Shown in pieces: positions 7,547-13,209 of a DNA stretch of 15,347 bases. Within the stretch, counting starts at the first letter, position 1. Every line of letters starts with the position of its first letter. The DNA is from Subdoligranulum sp. CAG:314. Its GTDB lineage: Bacteria > Bacillota > Clostridia > Christensenellales > CAG-314. A program made the position numbers and the translations under genes. The DNA lies in contig FR900986.1 of NCBI GenBank assembly GCA_000437915.1, positions 61,920 to 77,266 of the forward strand, read 5' to 3'. Below the pieces are notes generated by a model. It ran no database searches. It was not told the DNA's origin and saw nothing but the letters and a program-made list of their open reading frames with translations.

Positions 7547-7861
7547 TCAACTCTCCTTTTCTCCGTCCTTTTCTTCGCCCGATGCGCTTTCGAGCGCGAG
7601 CAGTAGCCTCGTCCTTTCGCGCAAGAGCTGTTCGTCGCTCAAATACGACAAATCGTTTTGCTCCTCCCTTCCGTTGAGTTCCAGCAGGGTTTTGGCGGCG
7701 GCAAGGTCGGGAGAAACGTATTTTGTGGTTATGCGCCTTTTGACAAGCTTCATTTCCTCTCCCACGCTTGCGTATTCGTCTACGTTCTCCTTGACCTTGT
7801 AGCCCATAGCCTTTTTGAGCAGCATTTTTTCGACGGAGGATTTGAAATCCTTCTCCTTCAT
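7547..7861 (-). CDS. Small protein resembling the C-terminal half of a small terminase subunit
   Basis: 104 residues; the start codon overlaps the large-terminase stop (ATGA), so it is translationally coupled. The segment MLLKKAMGYKVKE, then KRRITTKYVSPDLAAAKTLL (residues 13-60), matches the 'A-GY-y-E ... v-TTK-v-PD-AA--wL' pattern that I associate with small terminase subunits after their helix-turn-helix. Here the protein starts almost at that point and has no room for the DNA-binding half. The rest is acidic and helical. It also lies after the large subunit, the reverse of the usual order. If the assignment is right, DNA recognition must come from elsewhere. It could also be an unrelated packaging accessory protein. 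Confidence 0.5.
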   Translation of the reverse strand: MKEKDFKSSVEKMLLKKAMGYKVKENVDEYASVGEEMKLVKRRITTKYVSPDLAAAKTLLELNGREEQNDLSYLSDEQLLRERTRLLLALESASGEEKDGEKES

Positions 7862-9279
7862 CTGTTTGCCCTAAGCCTCCTGATTAGTTTTTCTTTGTCG
7901 CGGGCGATTACGGATTTTTCCTCCGGCGGCTTTCTAGGTTCGGGACGGGAGCAAAGATAGTATCTCAACTCGTCCAGCGCGTGGTCGTCTTTTTTTGCGG
8001 GCAAATCATTGCTTCCCCATCGGTAGCTTTTAAGCTCGCGGATTAAATTCACGCAGCTGCGGAAGATATAAAGCCGCGGTCCTAAGGGAGAGATTTTAAG
8101 ATATTGTTTGACTCTGTTTATACCCGAATACAAATCCTTGTTCACGCGCGAATTGACGTTTATTCCCTGTTCCGAAAACAGCTCCGACACCGATTTGGAG
8201 GCGGCTAGAGTGCGTTGATTTGCCGCCGAATCGATAAAAGCGTCGAGTCTTCCCTTTCCGTCGGTGTGCCAATTGAGCCGCGCCGAAATTTCTTTTATCC
8301 TTTCGGCGTGCCAGGCGACGTCCTTTTTCGCCGCGTAGTGCTCGGCAACCACATAAACCACTCCGTCGCCGTCTATCGCGTACCAATGACAGCTTAACGG
8401 ATTGTTGAGTCCGGGGTCTATGGAAAGCGCGTCCTGCCACTCTTGCGGCACGTCGAAGGGGTCGATAACGTGCACCGACGGGTCGAACTCGGAGTAAACG
8501 GGACCGCTCTCCGACACAAACCTGCCGTAACGTCTGCTTTCAAGCTCGTCCTCAGGCATATATTCGGCGAGCAGCCTTATTTCCTCCCCGTCAAGCCACG
8601 GGTTGTCCGCCCACTCCATAAACAGGCACCAAACCTCGTCGTCCCCCGCAGCGTTGAGATAAATTTCGTCGTACACCCAAGTCAGTCCCGAAAGCGGCGT
8701 CATGGTGCCGAAAATTCTGCCTTTTCTGTCCATAACTCGCATTCTGCACTCGCGGTAAATCTCATAGGGCGGCTCCTCGTCGAACCAGACGAAATCCAGA
8801 CTCGTCCCCTGAAATTTGTCCCGACCCGCCTCGCAGTTTCTGAAGCCTATGCGGCTAAGTCCGCCGAATACGTTTTTGACAACTATGTAATCGATGACTC
8901 CGTACTCCGCGTCAGACCTGCGTCCGCTTGACATAACCACTTCCTTTATCCAGCTTTTGTCGAGATATTTGAGTATTTTCTGCTGCGCGACGTCCCGCTG
9001 CACCTGTGCCGAAAGAGACACCACCCACCCGCAAACGTCGTCTTTGTTTTTCAGGTAAGGATGAATGCCTCGCGCAAGCCACACAGCCTCCACCGCTCCG
9101 CACTCCGTTTTGCCGCTGCGATTGCCGCCGAACACCCATTTGTTGCGTTTTTGGCATCTGTGAAAGGCTAGCTGCTTCAAGTGAACCTTTTCCCCCTTGT
9201 TGTATCGGGAAAGCGCGCTTTTATCTCTTTTTTCAAGCTCCTTGTCTATGCGGGCAATTTCTTTGATAATCTCCTTCAT
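7858..9279 (-). CDS. terL: Terminase large subunit (packaging ATPase and nuclease)
   Basis: 473 residues from the ATG at 9279. A longer TTG start at 9339 is in frame but adds 20 residues of little likelihood; neither start has a good ribosome site. ATPase: Walker A GGNRSGKT at 51-58, Walker B LDFVWFDE at 161-168 (catalytic Glu 168), coupling motif FGTMTP at 190-195. Nuclease of RNase H fold: acidic residues in SIDPG (Asp 288), AFIDSAAN (Asp 350), and KKDDHALDELRY (Asp 431/432 and 436). All essential residues appear present, so the enzyme should be active. It cuts concatemeric phage DNA and drives it through the portal. It starts the head operon and overlaps the next gene by 4 bp. Confidence 0.93.
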   Translation of the reverse strand: MKEIIKEIARIDKELEKRDKSALSRYNKGEKVHLKQLAFHRCQKRNKWVFGGNRSGKTECGAVEAVWLARGIHPYLKNKDDVCGWVVSLSAQVQRDVAQQKILKYLDKSWIKEVVMSSGRRSDAEYGVIDYIVVKNVFGGLSRIGFRNCEAGRDKFQGTSLDFVWFDEEPPYEIYRECRMRVMDRKGRIFGTMTPLSGLTWVYDEIYLNAAGDDEVWCLFMEWADNPWLDGEEIRLLAEYMPEDELESRRYGRFVSESGPVYSEFDPSVHVIDPFDVPQEWQDALSIDPGLNNPLSCHWYAIDGDGVVYVVAEHYAAKKDVAWHAERIKEISARLNWHTDGKGRLDAFIDSAANQRTLAASKSVSELFSEQGINVNSRVNKDLYSGINRVKQYLKISPLGPRLYIFRSCVNLIRELKSYRWGSNDLPAKKDDHALDELRYYLCSRPEPRKPPEEKSVIARDKEKLIRRLRANR

Positions 9280-9338
9280 AAAAATCCATTTTCCGTCAAA
9301 ACTTTCAGGATAGAATGAGTTATAATGCGTTGTAAGCA

Positions 9339-9383
9339 AACGGCTTTCGTCCGCACAAGGTCGTTTAAAGCGTCGAAGCCGTT
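9339..9383. promoter_or_regulatory. Inverted repeat upstream of the terminase
   Basis: Arms AACGGCTT (9339-9346) and AAGCCGTT (9376-9383) are exact complements with 29 bp between them. With one bulged A, the arms extend to GCAA/TTGC. The repeat lies 60 bp before the terminase ATG, so it could be an operator for a late activator or a hairpin in the leader. No convincing -35/-10 pair was found on either strand nearby; isolated TATAAT (+) and TATAAC (-) hexamers overlap at 9320-9326 but lack a matching -35. Confidence 0.35.
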
Positions 9384-9405
9384 GCTTTAAAAACTCAAAC
9401 CAATC

Positions 9406-9460
9406 CGTCGGGGACGGTCCCTACCCACCCTTTTGCCTCTGCCCACAGAACCGTCCGTCA
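9406..9460. repeat. REP-like imperfect inverted repeat
   Basis: The stretch holds GGGACGGTCCC, an 11-bp palindromic core, and then ACAGAACCGTCC 30 bp further on, so GGACGGT (9412-9418) and ACCGTCC (9450-9456) can pair. The words GGGGACGG and AGAACCGTCC resemble a scattered intergenic repeat that I have seen in Clostridia. This is the leader of the + strand membrane-protein gene, about 25 bp before its start. Genome copy number decides whether it is a repeat family. Confidence 0.4.
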
Positions 9461-9482
9461 GACGTTTAAACGGAGAAAAATT

Positions 9483-10304
9483 ATGAAAAAGTATCTTTGT
9501 ATCCTAATCCTTGCGCTTTGCGCAAGCCTGCTGCCCGTCTCGCCCGCGCTTGCCGACACGGTAAGCTGGGTAAGAATCACGCAGGACAACACACGCTTTT
9601 ACCGCAACCCCACAAATATGGACGCGGACATCATGTTCGAGCTTGAAAAAAGCTATTATCTCAAAGTCGTAAGCGAACAGAGTTATTTCTATCAGGTTGA
9701 ACTGATGGACAACGACAACGGCTTCGTAAAAATTTACGGCTACGTAAAAAAGACCGACGTCACGCCCTGCGATACGGTGCCCGAGCTTCCTTTATATCCC
9801 GCGGTTTACATTTCCGTCACGGGCAGCAACGCCATATTGTACAGCGCCTGCAGCACGGCGTCTCAGCCGCTGTGCTCGGTTTTCTACGGTCAGCAGCTCA
9901 ACTATTACGGCAGCATGACGGTAGCCAACAGCAAATGGTACTTTGTAAAAACGGGCGAAACCTTCGCTTACATCAACAGCGCTTACGCCAGCGCGCCGCT
10001 GATAAATCCGCACCCCACTCCGCTGCCGGGCGAGGAAACGCCCGAGCCAGAACCGGTCCAACCGAATACCGATTCCGAACAGACCGAGCAGCCGTCGCAG
10101 TCCTTCGACATGCAGATTGCTTTGATTATCCTCATCTGCATACCCGCGGTAATAATTGTGGTAATCCTCTTCATTCCCACCCGTTCAAAGCCCAAAAGCG
10201 CGGTTTCCGAGCCGTACAGAAACGAAACGGCTGCGGCAAATCTGCCCGCGCCCGCACCAAAAGAGAAAAAGGCGCGGCCGCGTTATTTCGACGACTATCT
10301 GTAA
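9483..10304 (+). CDS. Single-pass membrane protein with two SH3-like domains
   Basis: 273 residues, ATG at 9483 with GGAG 7 nt upstream. Signal peptide 1-24 (MKKYLCILILALCAS..., cleavage after ALA). Residues about 28-95 and 105-167 are beta-rich, SH3-like modules (for example VRITQDNTRFYRNP and GYVKKTDV). Residues 170-207 are a Pro/Glu/Thr-rich spacer of cell-wall-crossing type. Residues 211-232 are one hydrophobic helix (IALIILICIPAVIIVVILFI), followed by a basic cytoplasmic tail of about 40 residues. It should face the wall and may bind peptidoglycan or sense the envelope. The gene is antisense to its neighbours and carries its own terminator, so it could be a moron-type prophage gene or a host gene. 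No enzyme motif is seen. Confidence 0.85.
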   Translation: MKKYLCILILALCASLLPVSPALADTVSWVRITQDNTRFYRNPTNMDADIMFELEKSYYLKVVSEQSYFYQVELMDNDNGFVKIYGYVKKTDVTPCDTVPELPLYPAVYISVTGSNAILYSACSTASQPLCSVFYGQQLNYYGSMTVANSKWYFVKTGETFAYINSAYASAPLINPHPTPLPGEETPEPEPVQPNTDSEQTEQPSQSFDMQIALIILICIPAVIIVVILFIPTRSKPKSAVSEPYRNETAAANLPAPAPKEKKARPRYFDDYL

Positions 10305-10318
10305 AAATCTTTTTTTTC

Positions 10319-10348
10319 AAAGCGGTTTTCAAGCCGCTTTTTTCTTTT
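10319..10348 (+). terminator. Intrinsic terminator of the SH3 membrane-protein gene
   Basis: Stem AAAGCGG (10319-10325) and CCGCTTT (10334-10340) with an 8-base loop, followed by a T-rich run TTTCTTTT. It starts 15 bp after the TAA. The hairpin overlaps the last codons and the stop of the minus-strand regulator; in that direction there is no T run, so it would not end that transcript. Confidence 0.8.
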
Positions 10349-10820
10349 CCTCCCAAACCGAGCCTACAGGCAGCCTGAACAGCTTGCGGAACCACAGATT
10401 TGCGCCGTAGGTAACGGAAAACCACCTTTCGTCGTACCCCTCCGCCGCAAGCGCGGCTCCCAAACGCTCGACGGCTCCGTTGAGGCGGTAGTAATAGCCG
10501 CTTTTGCCGAGTCCGAGCGACTCCGCAACCTTGGCGGGCGCATAACCCTTGACAAAATGTCTGACGAGTATGACTCGCTCCTGCTTTTCCATGCGGTTAA
10601 GACACCGCACAACGGTCTTTTTCAACTCGGAAAGCAGAGTTTTTCTGTCTATCAGCTTTATTATTTCGGACACCTGTTCGAGAGTGCTCAACGGAAACGC
10701 GCCGCTGAAACCGTGGGTTGCCAAAGCTCGGTTGTAAACCGTCCATTCCAGCCGTTCTATCAATCCGCCGAGCCGCTGATATCCCATAAGCAGCACGGCG
10801 GGATACGGATATTTATTCAT
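10329..10820 (-). CDS. Sigma-70 region 4-like HTH regulator, possibly a late activator
   Basis: 163 residues from the ATG at 10820, which has AAGGAGG 7 nt upstream; upstream in-frame codons lack one. The first 70 residues are helical and unassigned. From about 70 to 124 the protein has the plan of sigma region 4 and ArpU-type phage regulators: helices with CLNRMEKQERVILVRHFVKG, then APAKVAESLGLGKSGYYYRL as the helix-turn-helix, and a final helix. An unusual C-terminal extension (YDERWFSVTYGANLWFRKLF) follows. It lies on the terminase strand about 1.05 kb upstream, where late activators often lie, but the antisense SH3 gene is between them. It could instead regulate the flanking membrane-protein genes, or be the DNA-binding half of a small terminase. 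Confidence 0.6.
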   Translation of the reverse strand: MNKYPYPAVLLMGYQRLGGLIERLEWTVYNRALATHGFSGAFPLSTLEQVSEIIKLIDRKTLLSELKKTVVRCLNRMEKQERVILVRHFVKGYAPAKVAESLGLGKSGYYYRLNGAVERLGAALAAEGYDERWFSVTYGANLWFRKLFRLPVGSVWEEKKKAA

Positions 10821-10919
10821 TTGCCGTCCTCCTTTAAATATTTTTTCGTTCACAGCCCGAAACAAGGCAAAGGCAAAGGTCACGGGGCATCGACCGCAAA
10901 ACCGCTTCGGTTGTTTACA

Positions 10920-10948
10920 ATTTAACTTTATCAAACAAACCATGACAA
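10920..10948 (-). promoter_or_regulatory. Candidate SigA promoter of the HTH regulator
   Basis: On the minus strand TTGTCA (10948-10943) is followed after 17 bp by TTAAAT (10925-10920), 4 of 6 matches to the -10 box. Transcription would start near 10913, about 93 nt before the regulator's ATG, directly at a 5-bp-stem hairpin with a 3-base loop at 10900-10912. Confidence 0.4.
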
Positions 10949-11152
10949 CAGTGCGTCATATATTTTTATTTGGTTCATAGATTTGAAAGGATTTTTTCGG
11001 GTCGTCAAAATGCGCGCTCAAACGTCTTAAAACGTCAAAAAACGCGCAAAAACAAGCCACGGCAGGTCGCGCGGAAGGCACATTGGAACAACAGCCGCCG
11101 CCGACAGCCTTTCCGCGCGGCTCAAATCGGAGCTTTAAGTATGCGAAATATG

Positions 11153-11181
11153 TTGAAAAAAAATTTCGTATTTGGTAAAAT
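11153..11181 (+). promoter_or_regulatory. SigA promoter with extended -10
   Basis: TTGAAA (11153-11158), a spacer of exactly 17 bp, then TAAAAT (11176-11181) preceded by TGG, an extended -10. Start of transcription is expected near 11188, about 60 nt before the ATG of the large membrane-protein gene at 11249. It is the best promoter in the window. Confidence 0.75.
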
Positions 11182-11248
11182 GTACGGTAAGAGAATTTTA
11201 ACTGAAAGCTGCTGCGGAAAAAATCCTGAAATACAAAGGTTGGTTCAA

Positions 11249-13027
11249 ATGAAAAAGCTTTTACTATTGACAATAACGCTTGCTCTTGCCGTGATGTGCC
11301 TGATTGCGGGACGCGGAACGGCATACGCCGACGTTCTTGACGGCGACAGCAACACGGTTCTGCTCGCGCCGTCATCCGTCTGCTCCGACGGGGACATATT
11401 GGCTGTCGCCGACAACGTGGACGGCGGCACTATCCTGCATTTGTTTTCCTCCGACGGATTGAAAAGTCTCAATGTGTCGGGCGAAACGCAAAAAATCCGT
11501 ATTTCGGGCGGAAAAATTTATCTGCTTCAAAAGAATAAAATCATCGTCTGCACCCCCGACGACGGACAATGCAAGGACTTTGTCGTTCAGGAGGGAGTGT
11601 GCGACTTCGACGTGGACGGAGAATGTCTTTATTTTTGGTTCAGGACGGGAGACATGGACAGAGTTCATTTCAAAAAGCTTGACGACATAAACTCCCTTGC
11701 GGTTGAGGTCTGCACCTACAACAACGCGCTGCACAATATGCAGCTGCGCCTTATTTGCGCGGCGCCCGACGGCGGCATAAACCTGTTTTACACCTCCAAC
11801 GGCAACAATTGCCGCGCCCTGTACGAAATAAACGGCACGAACGCGCAACTGAAAAGCGACGAACAAATCGGATACAATCTGCCCGATTTTCTCGGTGCGG
11901 TTCCCTGCCTTGACACGGTTATGCTGTTCGACTCAAACGCCGTCTACGCGCTCGACGCGCGCTTTGACGGGTTGGAAACGGAAGAAACCGCCGCAGACCT
12001 CTGCTTTGTCAAAGGCGACGCCGCAGACTCCGGCACAATCTATCTGCTGACCGACCAAAGACTTGTGCTGCGCTTTAAGCTCGGCTTTTCTACCGAATCG
12101 GGCGCGTATTACATCGAAAAGGATATGTCCGTCGAAATAGGCACAACCGAAAACAATGCTCCGCTGCCCGTTTTCTCTATCGAAAACTACGTTACGGCGA
12201 CGGTTGAGGGTTATCCGTCCAACATAATCTATACTGCTCAGGCATTGGAAAACGAAAATCTCATGCTGTCGGGTATGCTCGACAAAACAGACGAAATAGT
12301 CATACTCAACTATGACGGCGACGGCGACTATTACTACATTTTCGACACCGACGAAAACGGAAAGGGTAAATTCGGTTGGATAAAAAAGAGCGAAAGAGTA
12401 AAGAGCGTCGATAAGCGCGAATTGAACGAAACTGCGTCCGTACTGCCCTTTTCGGCTTTTGTTTATCCGTTCCCCTGCGCGGCTGACGGCGAAGCCGTGT
12501 TTGAAAGCAAAGCGTCGCTTAAACGCGCAGACAATGTCGCCCTGCTCAACGATTTTGACGACGATTGGTATTTCGTAAGCTGCGAAAAGGAGGGCGAAAC
12601 CATTTACGGCTTTATGCTCAAAACCTCGCTCGGTTTAAGCCGCGCCCCGCAGGAATACGTTTCCTACACGCGCTACTCGGCAAATCCCAAAGCAGGCAAA
12701 ACGCTTGCGGTATACTCCGACGAGTCTCTTACCGCTGCTTTGACGGACGAACAGGGCAACGAGCTGAGGCTGCGCGCCAATCAGGAGGTGCGCGTTTACG
12801 AGTTGACGGACACGGCTGCAAAGGTATGCGTGGAAATAGAGGGAACATATTATCGCGGCTATGTTTCGTCGGAGGGACTCATGCCTTATCGCGGACGCAT
12901 GACAAACGCGCAGGCGCTCGGTCTTGCCCTTTTGATTGTGGTAGTTTTGGCAACCGCGCTGATTGTCGTACTGAGAATACGCAAAAAGCGCGAGCTGAAA
13001 AAACAGGAGGAAAACGAGCGACTCTGA
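11249..13027 (+). CDS. Large single-pass envelope protein with three SH3-like domains
   Basis: 592 residues from the ATG at 11249 (AAAGG 9 nt upstream), chosen because a signal peptide starts there (1-27, cleavage after AYA). Residues about 30-300 are beta-rich with repeating strands such as DILAVADNVDGGTILHLF and RISGGKIYLLQKNKIIV, suggesting a beta-propeller. SH3-like modules follow at about 322-385 (with DGDGDYYYIFDTDENGKGKF, a Ca-binding-like acidic turn), 400-462 and 473-545. A single hydrophobic helix lies at 556-577 and ends in a basic tail (RIRKKRELKKQEENERL). The plan is the same as that of the 273-residue protein at 9483, which suggests linked function at the cell wall. No catalytic motif is visible. 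It has its own good promoter and a terminator after it. Confidence 0.85.
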   Translation: MKKLLLLTITLALAVMCLIAGRGTAYADVLDGDSNTVLLAPSSVCSDGDILAVADNVDGGTILHLFSSDGLKSLNVSGETQKIRISGGKIYLLQKNKIIVCTPDDGQCKDFVVQEGVCDFDVDGECLYFWFRTGDMDRVHFKKLDDINSLAVEVCTYNNALHNMQLRLICAAPDGGINLFYTSNGNNCRALYEINGTNAQLKSDEQIGYNLPDFLGAVPCLDTVMLFDSNAVYALDARFDGLETEETAADLCFVKGDAADSGTIYLLTDQRLVLRFKLGFSTESGAYYIEKDMSVEIGTTENNAPLPVFSIENYVTATVEGYPSNIIYTAQALENENLMLSGMLDKTDEIVILNYDGDGDYYYIFDTDENGKGKFGWIKKSERVKSVDKRELNETASVLPFSAFVYPFPCAADGEAVFESKASLKRADNVALLNDFDDDWYFVSCEKEGETIYGFMLKTSLGLSRAPQEYVSYTRYSANPKAGKTLAVYSDESLTAALTDEQGNELRLRANQEVRVYELTDTAAKVCVEIEGTYYRGYVSSEGLMPYRGRMTNAQALGLALLIVVVLATALIVVLRIRKKRELKKQEENERL

Positions 13028-13134
13028 CACGGGCGGGAAAAATTCCGTTAAAGCCGCAAACCCACGCGTACAAAAACAATTGCGTTAAATCATTTTAAAG
13101 GACGCGGCTGACTGTTTTATTTTCAATCAAAATC

Positions 13135-13180
13135 AAAGCGTCCCCGAAGCTTTCGCTTCGGGGACGCTTTTTGTTCTTTT
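13135..13180. terminator. Strong hairpin terminator between convergent genes
   Basis: Sixteen-bp perfect stem (13135-13150 with 13155-13170; arm AAAGCGTCCCCGAAGC), loop TTTC, then TTTGTTCTTTT on the + strand. On the minus strand the loop is GAAA, and the following sequence is only partly T-rich. It lies between the convergent 592-residue membrane protein and the LRR gene and probably serves both, best for the + strand. Confidence 0.88.
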
Positions 13181-13209
13181 AAAACATCATTTTTAAGCCT
13201 GACCTGCAA

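Larger units (their letters stand above)
10821..11248. other. 428-bp divergent intergenic region
   Basis: No supported gene. It holds the ribosome site and a probable promoter of the minus-strand regulator, a small hairpin-forming repeat AACCGCTTCGGTT (10900-10912), AT-rich DNA at about 10940-10995 with AAACGTC-type repeated words at 11018-11045, a GC-rich stretch to about 11130, and the promoter of the large membrane-protein gene. An in-frame extension of that gene to 10970 was rejected: it has no ribosome site and would bury the signal peptide. Confidence 0.6.

Noticed and set aside
6167..7606. 479-codon + strand open frame opposite the portal gene
   Set aside because: It mirrors the portal codons, is rich in Arg, His and Val, and has no domain pattern or ribosome site. 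It is a shadow of the portal gene.
9320..9326. TATAAT (+) and TATAAC (-) as -10 boxes
   Set aside because: Neither has a fitting -35 box at 16-18 bp or a TG extension.
9280..9339. Terminase start at the TTG at 9339
   Set aside because: The 20 extra residues have no helix or motif, and there is no ribosome site for TTG. The ATG at 9279 gives a normal length for the family, although its ribosome site is also weak.
10970..11248. N-terminal extension of the 592-residue protein
   Set aside because: It would start with TTG without a ribosome site, cover the best promoter, and bury the signal peptide.
12565..13098. 177-codon + strand frame overlapping the end of the large membrane protein
   Set aside because: No ribosome site, Arg/Gly-rich shadow composition, and it runs through the supported gene in another frame.
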